NCBI RefSeq assembly: GCF_036013525.1
Contig: NZ_CP107853.1
Location: forward strand, 8,308,001-8,372,000
Reading direction: 5' to 3'
Length of the DNA: 64,000 nt
Origin: Nonomuraea sp. NBC_00507
GTDB taxonomy: Bacteria; Actinomycetota; Actinomycetes; Streptosporangiales; Streptosporangiaceae
The notes under the pieces were generated by a model that was given only the letters and a program-made list of their open reading frames with translations, did not search any database and had not been told where the DNA came from. Position numbers and translations under genes: made by a program. Positions 1 through 10,800 of the stretch are shown piece after piece (position 1 is the first letter of the stretch; every line of letters starts with the position of its first letter).

Positions 1-3000
1 CGGACGGGCGGCCCGCCCGCCGAGCTCGCACCGCCCCGCGCGGACGTCACGGACGTGCTCGCGTGGCAGGACGCGCTGCTCTCCGGCCCGACCGGAGGTG
101 AGCTGGATCGCTACTGGGAACAGCAGATCGGCGAAGGCGCTCCTCCGGTGGAGCTCGCGTCGTGGAACGCGGACAACGCGTCGGGTCGCGGTCAAGCCCG
201 GCATTTCACGATGGACGACGCGCTTATCGGCAGGCTGAAGCGATGCGCGGCGGCAGAAGGCGTCACGCTGAACGTGCTGCTGCTCGCCGGTTACCAGGCC
301 CTGCTGCACCGGCTGACGGGCCAGGACGACATCGTGGTCGGCACGCCGGTAGCCGCCCGCACCAGACCGGGTTTCGCGGAGATCGTCGGCTACCTCATGA
401 ACCCGGTGCCGATCAGAAGCCGCGCCGACGGACGGCTCACCTTCCGGCACCTGCTGGAGCAGACCAGAAGCCAGGTCATCGGCGCGATCGAGCACCAGGA
501 CCTGCCCAGCGCGCTCCTGGTCGAGCGGCACGCGCGCCGTGGGTTGTTCCAGACGATGTTCGTGTTCAACCAGCCGAACGCCGCCGACCTGGCGCGCTTC
601 CCCGCGGTTCTGCTCGGCCACGCGGGGGTGCGCAGACCGTTCGGCGGCGGTCTGGTGGCCGAGTCGCTGCCGGTCGAACCCCGGGAGAGCGCGTTCGACG
701 TGGAGGTGTCGCTGTCCGAGATCGACGGCGAAGTCCACGGCCTGCTCCGATATCGGACCAGCGTGTTCGACGGCCCGGGAGCGGAGCGGTTCGCGGAGGC
801 CTTCCTGGCGCTGCTGGAGGCCGCCGCCGGCGATCCGGGGACCCGGCTCGGCACACTGCTGCCCGCGACGGGGGCCGAGCGCGTGCGGGTCCTGCGGGAG
901 TGGAACGCCACGGATCGTGCCGTGGACACGAGCGCGACCGTGGCGGAGCTGTTTGAAGGGCAGGCCGCCCGGACGCCGGACGCGATGGCCGTCGTGGCGG
1001 GCGGCGAGCGGGTCTCCTATCGGGAGCTGGACGAGCGCGCCAACCAGCTCGCGCACCTGCTCGACGAGAGGAAGGTCAGCCCGGGCGCATGGGTGGGGAT
1101 ATATCTAGACAAAGGCCCGGCCATGGTCGAGGCGCTGCTCGCGGTCGTCAAGGCGGGTGCGACCTATGTCCCGCTCGATCCCCTCAACCCCCCGGAGCGG
1201 GTCGCCACCGCCTTCGCCGACGCCTCCGTGAAGGTCGTGCTGAGCGAGCATGCCCTGAGAGACAAGCTGCCAGGAGCTCCGGTGATCCTGCTCGACGCGG
1301 ACCGGCCGGAGATCCGGCAGCAGCCGGCGACGCCGCCACGGGTGAAGCCCTCCGACACGGCATACGTGATCTATACCTCGGGCTCGACGGGGACACCGAA
1401 GGGGGTGGCGGTCCCGCACGCGGCCCTGACCAACCACACGCTGCACGCCGCCGAGATGTACGGCATCAGCCCAGCCGACCGGATCCTCCAGTTCGCCTCC
1501 ATCGGGTTCGACGCCAGCGCCGAGGAGATCTACCCCGCCCTGGCCCAAGGCGCCTGCCTGGTCTTGCGCACGGACCGCATGCTGGCCGACCCGGCCGGGT
1601 TCCTGCGCGCCTGCGCGGTGGAGGCGGTGACCGTGCTCAACCTGCCGACCGCGTTCTGGCACGACCTGGTGGGAGCGCTGGAGGAGGGCGAAGCCGTACT
1701 GCCGGAAACCCTGAGGCTCGTCATCATCGGCGGCGAGCGCGCGCTGCCGGACCGGGTCGCGGCCTGGCACGAGCGGGCCGGCGACCGGGTGCGGCTGGTC
1801 AACACCTACGGGCCCACGGAGGCCACGATCGTGGCCACGTCCGGCGAGCTGACGGGCGCCGCAGCCCCCATCGGCCGCCCGATCGCGAACACCCGCGCCT
1901 ACGTGCTCGATGAGGCGTGCCGGCCGGTGCGGGCTGGAGTGGTGGGTGAGCTGTATCTGGGTGGCATCGGGCTGGCCCATGGCTATCTCAATCGGCCGGG
2001 GCTGACGGCGGAGAGGTTCGTGGCCGACCCGTTCGGCGCCGCGGGCGGGCGGCTGTATCGGACGGGCGACCTGGTCAGGCACCTGCCTGACGGCTCGCTG
2101 GCGTTCGTGGCCCGCGCCGACCGCCAGATCAAGCTGAACGGCTACCGCGTCGAGCTCGGCGAGATCGAGTCGGCGCTGCGCCGCCTGCCCGGCGTCGCCG
2201 ACGCGGCGGTGGCCCTGCGAGACCACCTGATCGCGTACGTCACGCCTGCCCTGCCCGCCGAGGAACTCCGCGCGTCTCTCCGTGCCGTCCTCCCCGGGTA
2301 CATGGTCCCGGCCCACTACGTCCCCTTGGCCGCGCTCCCCCGGACCGTCAACGGCAAGATCGACTACGCCGGGCTGCCCATGGCCGACCCGGCTCCCGTG
2401 CGAGAGGGCCCAGCCGAGCCGCCGCGGACGCCGGAGGAGTGCGTGCTGGCGGAGATCTGGCGCGATGTGCTGGGAGTATCGGAGGTGGGGCGGCACGACG
2501 ACTTCTTCGCGCTCGGCGGCCACTCGCTGCAAGCCACCAAGGTGCTGGCCCGCGTGGCCGACACCCTCGGGCTTGACCTGCCGTTGCGCGCGGTCTTCGA
2601 GTCGCCCACGCTCGCCGCCCTCGCGGCCCGCCTTCCCGGTGCCGCACCCACCCGGTCCGGTCCTGTGCCGCACGCCCGGCGGGACCAGCCGCTGCCCCTG
2701 TCGTTCGTCCAGGAACGCATCTGGTTCCTGCAGCAGGTCGAGCCGGACAGCACCAATTACAACGTCCCCCGGGCGCTGCGCCTGTACGGCAAGGTGAACC
2801 TGGAGACGGTCACCCGGGCGCTGGCCGACCTGGAGGTCCGGCACGAGATCCTCCGCACGACCTTCCCCGACTTCGACGGCGAGCCGGTGCAGCACGTGCA
2901 CGAGCCACGCGGCATCCCGGTGACCACGCTCGACCAGACCGGGCTGCCCGAGCACGAGCGCGACGCCTGGATCCGCGACTACATCCTGGCCGCAGGACAG

Positions 3001-4056
3001 GAGCCGTTCGACCTGGCGGAGGGCCCTCTGCTTCGCGTGTTCCTGGTCCGGCTGGCGGCCGAGGAGTACGTGCTGGTCGTCGTGGAGCACCACATGATCC
3101 ACGACGGGTGGGCGCAAGGGGTGTTCCTGCGCGACTTCCTGGAGCTGTACGAGGCGCACGCCACCTGCCGCGAGCCACGCCTGCCCGAGCTGTCCATCCA
3201 GTACGCCGACTTCGCGCTCTGGCAGCGCCGCGCGATCGCGGGCGAGCGGCTGACGACTCTGCTGGACTTCTGGCGCCGCCGGCTCGACGGCGCGCCGCCC
3301 CTGCTGCAACTCACCACCGACCGCCCCAGGCCCGCCGAGCCGACGTTGCGCGGCGGCGAGGAGGTCCTGATCATTGAGGACGGCCTCGCGCGGCAACTGC
3401 GCGAGCTCGGGCGGGACCGCGACGCCACCCTGTTCATGACCATGTTCGCGGTGTTCGCGATGCTGTTGTACGGCGACAGCCGCCAGCAGGACATCGTCAT
3501 CGGCAGCGGTATCGCCAACCGGCAGCGGACCGAGCTGGAGAACCTGCTCGGCATGATGATCAACACCGTTCTGCTGCGGGTGGACCTGTCCGGGGACCCG
3601 GCGTTCCCCGAGCTGCTGGAGCGGGTCCGTGACACCTGCCTGGAGGCGTACGCGCACCAGGACATGCCGTTCGAGAAGCTCGTCCAGCACCTGCGACCGG
3701 CCCGGAGCCTGAGCCACACGCCGTTGTTCCAGGTGATGTTCAGCTTCCTCGACACGCCGATGCCGACGCTGCGGTTGCCCGGCGTGCGCTTGGAGGTGCT
3801 GAACGCGCACAACCGCTCGGCCAAGTTCGACCTGAACGCGGTGATCATCCCGCATGCCGAGTACCGCTTCCAGGACGCGGGCTCCGGGCCGCGTGAGGAG
3901 ACGATCACGGTGTTGCTGGAGTACAGCACGGACCTGTTCGACGCGGCGACCGTGCGCGGGATGCTGGATCGCTACCTCACGCTGCTGCGCGCGGTCGTCG
4001 CGCGGCCGGAGATGTCGGTGGAGGAGCTGGTGACGGGTGACGGGGTGCTCCTGTGA
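1..4056 (+). CDS. Non-ribosomal peptide synthetase, C(partial)-A-PCP-C, 5' end outside window
   Basis: Modular NRPS that activates one amino acid and condenses it onto a growing chain. The frame is open from base 1, and the first condensation domain lacks its HHxxxDG half, so the true start lies upstream. In order: the C-terminal half of a C domain (to about 900), an adenylation domain (about 940-2380; core YTSGSTGTPKG, NTYGPTE, A10 NGKID), a carrier domain (about 2430-2640; Ser in LGGHSL) and a complete C domain (about 2680-4000; HHMIHDG). The inferred specificity residues DAENIGTIV-K match no code I can assign. The protein ends after a C domain, so the next A and PCP must come from other proteins. 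Its stop overlaps the next start as GTGA. No thioesterase is visible. Confidence 0.95.
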   Translation, partial: RTGGPPAELAPPRADVTDVLAWQDALLSGPTGGELDRYWEQQIGEGAPPVELASWNADNASGRGQARHFTMDDALIGRLKRCAAAEGVTLNVLLLAGYQALLHRLTGQDDIVVGTPVAARTRPGFAEIVGYLMNPVPIRSRADGRLTFRHLLEQTRSQVIGAIEHQDLPSALLVERHARRGLFQTMFVFNQPNAADLARFPAVLLGHAGVRRPFGGGLVAESLPVEPRESAFDVEVSLSEIDGEVHGLLRYRTSVFDGPGAERFAEAFLALLEAAAGDPGTRLGTLLPATGAERVRVLREWNATDRAVDTSATVAELFEGQAARTPDAMAVVAGGERVSYRELDERANQLAHLLDERKVSPGAWVGIYLDKGPAMVEALLAVVKAGATYVPLDPLNPPERVATAFADASVKVVLSEHALRDKLPGAPVILLDADRPEIRQQPATPPRVKPSDTAYVIYTSGSTGTPKGVAVPHAALTNHTLHAAEMYGISPADRILQFASIGFDASAEEIYPALAQGACLVLRTDRMLADPAGFLRACAVEAVTVLNLPTAFWHDLVGALEEGEAVLPETLRLVIIGGERALPDRVAAWHERAGDRVRLVNTYGPTEATIVATSGELTGAAAPIGRPIANTRAYVLDEACRPVRAGVVGELYLGGIGLAHGYLNRPGLTAERFVADPFGAAGGRLYRTGDLVRHLPDGSLAFVARADRQIKLNGYRVELGEIESALRRLPGVADAAVALRDHLIAYVTPALPAEELRASLRAVLPGYMVPAHYVPLAALPRTVNGKIDYAGLPMADPAPVREGPAEPPRTPEECVLAEIWRDVLGVSEVGRHDDFFALGGHSLQATKVLARVADTLGLDLPLRAVFESPTLAALAARLPGAAPTRSGPVPHARRDQPLPLSFVQERIWFLQQVEPDSTNYNVPRALRLYGKVNLETVTRALADLEVRHEILRTTFPDFDGEPVQHVHEPRGIPVTTLDQTGLPEHERDAWIRDYILAAGQEPFDLAEGPLLRVFLVRLAAEEYVLVVVEHHMIHDGWAQGVFLRDFLELYEAHATCREPRLPELSIQYADFALWQRRAIAGERLTTLLDFWRRRLDGAPPLLQLTTDRPRPAEPTLRGGEEVLIIEDGLARQLRELGRDRDATLFMTMFAVFAMLLYGDSRQQDIVIGSGIANRQRTELENLLGMMINTVLLRVDLSGDPAFPELLERVRDTCLEAYAHQDMPFEKLVQHLRPARSLSHTPLFQVMFSFLDTPMPTLRLPGVRLEVLNAHNRSAKFDLNAVIIPHAEYRFQDAGSGPREETITVLLEYSTDLFDAATVRGMLDRYLTLLRAVVARPEMSVEELVTGDGVLL

Positions 4057-5504
4057 ACGACTCGCTTCCCGCGTTGTTCGCGGAGGTGTGCGCGCGGCAG
4101 CCGTACCGGATCGCGGTTGTCTGCGGTGAGGAGCGCCTGACCTACGCAGAGCTGGACGCGGCGGCCCGGGGGCTCGCCGCCGAGCTCCTGCGCCGGGGTG
4201 TGCGGCGCGGGGAGCTGGTGGGGCTGCGGGTGAGCCGGTCTGCCGAGGTTCCGGTGGCGGTGCTCGGGATCATGCTGGCGGGCGCGGCGTATGTGCCGCT
4301 CGATCCGCAGTACCCGGCCGAGCGGCTGCGGCTCATGGTGGACGAATGCGGGATCCGGTACACGGTGGGCGGCGATGTGCCGGTCTGGGGTCACGACCCG
4401 GCTCCGGCGGACGAGCTGCCCGCGCTGACCCCCGGCGACCTCGCCTACGTGATCTACACCTCCGGCTCCACCGGGCGGCCGAAGGGGTGCATGCTCACCC
4501 ACGCGAACGTGCTGAGCCTGCTCGAGGGCGCACTGCCGCTGTTCGACGTCGGAGCCGACGACCGGTGGACACTGTTCCACTCGATCAACTTCGACTTCTC
4601 GGTGTGGGAGTTGTGGGGGGCGCTGGCCACGGGCGCAACCCTGGTGATCGTGGACGCCGAGACCTCCGTGGACCCGGTGGAGTTCCTGGAATTGCTGATC
4701 CGGGAGGGGGTGAGCGTGCTCAACCAGGTGCCGCCGGTGTTCCGCGTGCTGGTGGAGACGCACGCCGACGCGGGACGGCCGCCGCTCCCGCTGCGCTATG
4801 TGATCTTCGGCGGGGACGCCGTGGACCTGGACGTCACCGCCGCCTTCCTGGACGCGCTGCCCGAGGACGGCAGGCCGGTCGTGGTCAACATGTACGGGAT
4901 CACCGAGACCACCGTGCACGTCACCTTCAAGGAGCTCGACCAGGCGGCGTTGCGGGGCCCCGACCGCTCGCCGATCGGCCGGCCGCTCCCGCATCTGGAC
5001 GTCGTGCTCCGCGACGAGTGCGGCGTGGCGGTGCCGGACGGCGGAGCCGGCGAGATGTGGGTGTCCGGCGGCGGGGTCGGCGTGGGGTACCTGGGCCGTG
5101 ACGATCTGACGGCTGAGCGGTTCGTCGTCGCGGACGGCGTGCGCTGGTACCGGTCGGGGGATCTGGCCCGCCGTACAGGTGACGGCGAGTTGCAGTACCT
5201 CGGGCGGGCCGACCGGCAGGTGAAGCTTCGCGGGCTGCGCGTCGAGCTCGGCGAGATCGAGACGGTGTTGCGCGGGTGCACGGGGGTCCGGGATGCGGTG
5301 GTGCGGTTGGTCGACGATCGCGCGCTTGGGGATCTCCTGGTCGCCTATGTAGTGGCAGGCGACGGCTATGACGCCAAGCTGGTGCGGGACGAGTGCGGGA
5401 TGGTGTTGCCCGCCTCCATGGTGCCCGCCCGGTACGAGACCCTGCCGGCGATTCCGCTGTCCACCACCGGCAAGGTCGACCGGGCGGCCCTGCCGTACCC
5501 CTAA
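4053..5504 (+). CDS. Stand-alone NRPS adenylation domain, predicted threonine-activating
   Basis: A 483-residue A domain without a carrier domain; it should form aminoacyl-AMP and load a PCP in trans. Core motifs are intact: YTSGSTGRPKG near 4456, NMYGITETT near 4890, SGDLARR near 5155, and the A10 lysine in TTGKVD near the end. Aligned by eye to GrsA-PheA, the pocket residues are D-F-W-N-I-G-M-V-H plus the A10 Lys, the textbook code for threonine. It starts with GTG inside the stop region of the upstream NRPS (GTGA), so it is translationally coupled. That NRPS ends in a C domain and the facing NRPS starts with a PCP, so this protein probably fills the missing A position. Its stop overlaps the stop of the convergent LanB-like gene. 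Confidence 0.93.
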   Translation: MNDSLPALFAEVCARQPYRIAVVCGEERLTYAELDAAARGLAAELLRRGVRRGELVGLRVSRSAEVPVAVLGIMLAGAAYVPLDPQYPAERLRLMVDECGIRYTVGGDVPVWGHDPAPADELPALTPGDLAYVIYTSGSTGRPKGCMLTHANVLSLLEGALPLFDVGADDRWTLFHSINFDFSVWELWGALATGATLVIVDAETSVDPVEFLELLIREGVSVLNQVPPVFRVLVETHADAGRPPLPLRYVIFGGDAVDLDVTAAFLDALPEDGRPVVVNMYGITETTVHVTFKELDQAALRGPDRSPIGRPLPHLDVVLRDECGVAVPDGGAGEMWVSGGGVGVGYLGRDDLTAERFVVADGVRWYRSGDLARRTGDGELQYLGRADRQVKLRGLRVELGEIETVLRGCTGVRDAVVRLVDDRALGDLLVAYVVAGDGYDAKLVRDECGMVLPASMVPARYETLPAIPLSTTGKVDRAALPYP

Positions 5505-7819
5505 GAGCGCTTCATCGCGACGATGCGCAGCTCGGCGGTGTAACGGACGCCGCAGGCGTCGCGCAGCCAGAGGCGGTCGATGTCCGGCAGCATCTCCGTG
5601 ATCGTGACCGAGCCGGGCCCGGACTCGGCGCTGCGGCGGATGGACTTGCCGAGCAGGTTCACCAGCGACAGACTTCTGAAGTCCACGGCGATCGGCTTGC
5701 GCTCGGTCGGGACCCGGACGAAGCCGCGTTCCGGCAGGCCGCGCTGAGCGCGCCAGCGTCGGGCCTGCACGTAACGCCGCCGCTCGTCCTTGACGAAGGC
5801 CCAGGCCACGTCGGCGGCCGGGAACGTCCACGCCTCGCGGCTGACGACCAGGCGGTCGATGGTGATGCGCGGGCGGTGCGCCGCGCCGCCGAACGGCTTG
5901 AACGCGTCGACGACCAGCGAGCTGAACAGGTCACCCGCGGCCTCCGTGAACGTGTGCTCGCGGCCGTGTCCGGAGCGATGCCGCACAATGAGGTCGTCCC
6001 CGCGCCGCTCCACCACCAGGTCCAGCACGGAGACCAGCGGAGACTCCGGTGGCGGCTCGAACGACTCAGCGCCGAGGCACAGGTAGGTGTAGCTGGACAG
6101 CATCACCTCGTCGGCCCGCGACATCCGCGTGGTGGCCAGCGGCGAGTCGGCGCGCGGGACGATCACGACGCGCTCGTCCAGGCCGCTGGCGACGGCGGCC
6201 TCGTGCAAGCGGCGCGGGTCCGGGTGCTGGTTGACGAAGACCTTGTTCTCCAGCGTGTTGGCCGAGCAGTGCAGCTCGCCGAGCACGAAGTCCACGTCGC
6301 CGCGGGCCAGCGCGTCCTCGTCGGCGGCGAGGAGCATGAGGTCCGGCGACGACCAGTGCGCGGCGCTCCAGCGCGGCACGCCTGTGGTGAACTCCACGGC
6401 CACCCGGCCGGCGAGCTCGCCGGCGGTGAACCGGAGCTCCCGCGTCGAGCCGAACTCGTCCAGCGGCAGCTCGATCACCCGCCGCCAGCGCCGCCGGAAC
6501 TCCTCCACGACCTCGTCCACGATCTCCGACCCCGGCGCCAGCGTGAGCTTGCCCAGCTCCGGCATGACCGAGGTCAGCAGTTGCAGCAGGGGCATCGTGG
6601 CAGAGCCCGTGCGGGCCGTCTCGCGGTCGAACGACTCGCGCGCCCTGCCCTCGTAGCGCTCGGCGACGGTGTTGGTCAGCCACCTCGCGCTGTCCAACAT
6701 CAGCCCGAGCGGCGCGGCCAGCGCGTCGGTCACCCTCCGTCCCAGCCGGACGTCGAGGTCGCGGACGGTGTCCTCATAGACGAGGGTACGGCCGGCGTAC
6801 ACGCCACCGGAGCGGCGGGTGGCCTGTCGGCCGGTGATCCGCTCGAACGTCTCGGCCAGCTCCGCCTGCGCCGCCATGAGCCGCTCCGCGTCCCCCGCCG
6901 TGGCCGACACGGCGTCACGCGCGCTGACCAGCTCATCCAGCGAGGTCCGGGCGCGGGCGCGTACCGCGGTGTCGGCGATCAGGTCGATGCGCTGGGCCAG
7001 CTCCCGCTCGGGCCAGGTGACCAGCGTGCCGTTCAGGTCGACGCGCACCGCGCCGAGCTCGCACAGCCGTAGCAGGATGGCGACGATCGCCGGATCCGGC
7101 GGGTCGCCCGCGAGGTCGCGCACGGTGTGGCGGCCGTCGCAGCGTCCGAGGACACGCAGCTCGGCGGCCCGCAGCGGGACCGGCTTACGGAACGGCAGCC
7201 GCAACACCCCTCCGGTGAGCGTCGCCGCCGCGTCCGTCTTGGGACGCAGCCAGGGCCACACCTCGGGACGCGCCGCGATCGTCTCCGCCACGGCGTCGAT
7301 CGCCCAGCCCTCGAAGTAGGCGGTGCGCCGGGACAGCAACCCTTGTCCTGGAGTCATGTCCAGGCCGGTGTCGTCCGCGCCGATCCGGGCCCAGCCGAGC
7401 GGGCCGAAGAAGCCGACGGTGTCGTTCTTGAGGGAGTAGCGCTGCAAGTACGTCGTGATGGTGAGCTCGTGGCGGCGGCTCTCGCGGTTCGAGCGCGGCT
7501 CACCGGCGGCCACCTTGTCCAGGCAGACCCGGACAACCTGCGGGTTCTGCCAGGCCACCGCCTCGCGGAACAGGGGATCGGTGGACGCCCGGCGCATGAC
7601 GGCCGTCAGGCGGTCGGTGGCGGCGGCCCAGACCTTCTCCCACTGCTCCTGGGTGGCCTGAGCACGCTCGTCCAGGTGGTCCGCCGCGGCGGCCAGCTCG
7701 GCGTCGCACAGCTCGGCGAACCACTCGGCCGGGAACCCCGTGCTGCGCAGCGCGCATTCGCGCCACAGCATCCAGCCCGTCGCACCCAGCGGCGTGTGGT
7801 GCTCGGTTTCCTGGCTCAT
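5501..7819 (-). CDS. LanB-like lantibiotic dehydratase (glutamylation-type domain only), NRPS-associated
   Basis: About 772 residues, resembling the N-terminal domain of class I lantibiotic dehydratases. Family signs are RHELTITTYLQRYSLKNDT near residue 117 followed by VGFFGPLG (the R.R..TPFG-like region) and, towards the end, RRWRAQRGLPERGFV followed by PIAVDF. Full LanB proteins have a further roughly 280-residue elimination domain (SpaB_C), which is absent here, and no separate one is in the window. In the family this domain transfers glutamate from Glu-tRNA to Ser/Thr hydroxyls; related short LanBs (PEARLs) instead add amino acids from aminoacyl-tRNA. ATG at 7819 is preferred (GAGGA 5 nt upstream); an in-frame TTG lies at 7828. 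It directly follows the NRPS on the same strand, so an act on an NRPS-bound intermediate is inferred, not shown. Confidence 0.85.
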   Translation of the reverse strand: MSQETEHHTPLGATGWMLWRECALRSTGFPAEWFAELCDAELAAAADHLDERAQATQEQWEKVWAAATDRLTAVMRRASTDPLFREAVAWQNPQVVRVCLDKVAAGEPRSNRESRRHELTITTYLQRYSLKNDTVGFFGPLGWARIGADDTGLDMTPGQGLLSRRTAYFEGWAIDAVAETIAARPEVWPWLRPKTDAAATLTGGVLRLPFRKPVPLRAAELRVLGRCDGRHTVRDLAGDPPDPAIVAILLRLCELGAVRVDLNGTLVTWPERELAQRIDLIADTAVRARARTSLDELVSARDAVSATAGDAERLMAAQAELAETFERITGRQATRRSGGVYAGRTLVYEDTVRDLDVRLGRRVTDALAAPLGLMLDSARWLTNTVAERYEGRARESFDRETARTGSATMPLLQLLTSVMPELGKLTLAPGSEIVDEVVEEFRRRWRRVIELPLDEFGSTRELRFTAGELAGRVAVEFTTGVPRWSAAHWSSPDLMLLAADEDALARGDVDFVLGELHCSANTLENKVFVNQHPDPRRLHEAAVASGLDERVVIVPRADSPLATTRMSRADEVMLSSYTYLCLGAESFEPPPESPLVSVLDLVVERRGDDLIVRHRSGHGREHTFTEAAGDLFSSLVVDAFKPFGGAAHRPRITIDRLVVSREAWTFPAADVAWAFVKDERRRYVQARRWRAQRGLPERGFVRVPTERKPIAVDFRSLSLVNLLGKSIRRSAESGPGSVTITEMLPDIDRLWLRDACGVRYTAELRIVAMKRS

Positions 7820-7824
7820 CGTCC

Positions 7825-10800
7825 TCAAGCTCCCGGTCCTGCCGACTCGATCTCGTTCAGCAGCGCTTCGAGGTCGTCGGCGCCGTACAGCTCTCCCTGA
7901 GCGCGCACGATCAACTGGGCCAGGCTCTCCACCGTCGGCGAGCCGAAGACGTCGCGCAGCGACAGCTCGATGCCGAACGTGTCACGGATGCGCGAGGCGA
8001 GCTGGGTGGCCAGCAGCGAGAAGCCGCTCAACTCGAAGAACGTGTCGTGGACGCCGACCCGCTCCACGCTGAGCAGCTCCTCGAAGATCGCGACGAGACG
8101 GTGTTCGATCGGCGTGCTCGGAGGCACATAGTCGTCGATCGGGTCGCTGTCGTCGTCGGGGACGGGGAGCGCGTCGAGGTCGTAGTCGCCGTCGCGGGTG
8201 CGGGGCAGCTCATCCAGGATGAACAGGTGCTCGGGCATCAAGGCGTCGGACAGCACCGTGAGGAGATACTGGCGGATCTTGACGGTGCCTGACGCCGGGT
8301 CGGGGCCGGTGAGATAGCCGACCAGCACGATCCTGCCGTCCGCCGCGACATGCTCGGTCACCAGCGCGTCCCGGATGTCCGGACCGTCGCGCAGCGCGGC
8401 CAGCGTCTCGACGGGATCGGCGTCCGCCCGGCCGACGAACTCCAGCGTGCCGTCGACCCAGCGGCGGGCCAGGTCGCCGAAGTGCTGGGAGCCGGAGCAG
8501 AGCTCGGCCACCTCGCCTACGGCGGCGAGCTGATCGCCGGCGTGGCGTAGCTCGGCCCGGTCATCGGCCGGACCGCCGCTCAGCGGCACCCGCACGCCGG
8601 CGTTCTGCGGCTGCCAGTCGGCCGGGACCGGATAGACGGCGACGGGCCGCCCGTCGCGGCCTACCCGGTAGACGCCGACACCCCGGCATCCCGGCGACAG
8701 GCGGCGCAGCGCCACCAGGTCGTGGGAGATCAGGTCGCCGGAGTTCTCCACGAACGCGTGGCGCAGCGCCGGGAGTGTCTCGCGGGCAGCGTCCAGACCG
8801 CGCAGGATCGCCGGGGTCAGGTAGGCGACCGTGACCGCGTGTTCCTTCAACCAGGACAGGTCGCCGCGCTCCGGTAGCAGCAGCGCCGCTCCGGCGCTGA
8901 ACGCGCTGGACATCGCCGAGACCAGGTGCCCGGGCCGGGCCGACAACACCGCGAACCGGTCATCCGCATCCAGCCCGAACCTCCGCACCGCCCAGTCAGC
9001 CTCCGGCCGTGTGTCCGGCCGCTCCTGACCCGGCCGCCCGTCCTCCTGCCGCTCCGGACACTGCCCCTCCGCGTCTCCGGTCACCTTTCGGCCGTCGTTG
9101 TCGGATACTTCAGCAAAGATCGGGCTCAGATCCACATCCGCCTCGCTCCCCGGGAGCACGTCCACCACCGTGGAGACCCCGAGATACCGTGCGGCGACCG
9201 GCCCCGCCTCCTCGATCACCGAGAAGGTCACGCCTGCCTTCCCGCATCCGAGGACAGCCGCTACGAAGGCCGCCGAGGCGCGCCGTACCACCCCGAAGTG
9301 CTCCATCTGCGACGCCGCACGCTCCGACACCACGAGAGCCACCCGATCGGCCGCGCGGCTGAGCCACCGGTAGCTCCGCTCTCCGTCGCGGTCGATCACC
9401 GCGACCCGATCCCGCCCCTGCGCGAACCAGTCCACCGCCAGATGCGGCGCCACGGCAGTCCAGTCACCGGCGGCCGTCTTCTCGGCCGCGTCCGGCGGGT
9501 AGTCCAGCAAACCCCGGCCGGGATCCTCCACCGCGGCGCGCAAGAACACCCGCAGATGCTCCAGCAACACCCGCATCATCGCCGACCGGTACCGCTCGGC
9601 GTTGAACTCCAGGTGGATCTGAAGCGCTTCCCCGACCTCCTGCGCACTGATCATGAGATCGAACTTGCTGTCCAGCGCGGGCATCTCCATCGGCTCGACC
9701 ACGACGCCGGTGATCTCCTCCGCCACCGGACTGCCGACGACATTGAGCAGCACCTGGAACAGCGGCGTCCGGCCCGGGTCCCGTGGCACCCGCAGCTCCT
9801 TCACCAGCACGTCGAACGGCGCGTCGGAGTGCGCATACCCGTCCAGCGCGACCTGGCGCACCCGGCTCAGCAGGTCGGCGAACGTCGGCTCGCCCGACAG
9901 GTCCACCCGGAACGGCAGCGTGTTGACGAAGAACCCGATCAACTGATCAGTGCCCTCATCCGTACGCCCGGCGACCGGCACGCCGATCACCACGTCCCGC
10001 TGCCCGGACCAGCGGCCCAGCGTGGTGGCCAGGCTCGCCAGCAGCACCATGAACGGCGTCACACCGTGTTTGCGGCACAACTCGTGCAGCTCGCCGGTCT
10101 CCTGGGGCGACAGATCGAACCGCAGCCGCTCACCCCGTGCTCCTCTGGCCGGCGAGAACCGCCGCGTCAGCGGCAACGCCAGCGGCGGCGGCGCGTCGGC
10201 CAGATGCTCGCGCCAATACCTCACCTCCCGCTGGAGCGCCTCGCCCGCCAGCGCCGCCCGCTGCCACACCGCGTAGTCTCGGTACTGGATCGGCAGCTCG
10301 GCCAGCTCCACGTCGCCACCAGCCTCGTACAACGCCGACAACTCACGCACGAACAGCCCGACCGACCAGGCGTCGGAGACGATGTGGTGCATCGTGACAG
10401 CCAGCACGTGCTCGGTGTCGCTCAGCTTGACCAGCAGGCACCGGAACAACGGCCCCCGCCCCAGATCGAACGGAGTGGTCGCCTGCTCGTCCGCCAGATG
10501 GCACGCCTCATCGAGATCGGCGCCCTCGACGACCTCCAGCCTCCAGTCGGCACCGAGATCGTCCACCACCTGGACCGGCCGCCCGTCCACCGTCGGGAAG
10601 CGGGTACGCAACGTCTCGTGCCGGACCAGGATCGCGCGGATGCTCGCCTCCATCGCCGCCACGTCGAGCGGCCCTATCAGCCGTCGCCGCCCGTGCACGT
10701 TGTAGGCGGTACCCGGCCGGAGCTGGTTCTCCAGCCACAACCGCTCCTGGTCGAACGACAACACCGGCTCGGCCTCAGCCGTACGCGGCTCGACGGCGGA

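Noticed and set aside
55..57. Treating GTG 55 as the start of the first NRPS
   Set aside because: The frame is open to base 1 and the first C domain lacks its N-terminal half; the gene clearly continues upstream.
1105..3855. A 916-codon open frame on the minus strand opposite the NRPS
   Set aside because: It mirrors the NRPS codon structure, is Arg/Gln/Val/His-rich with no recognisable domain, and is a usual antisense artefact of GC-rich coding DNA.
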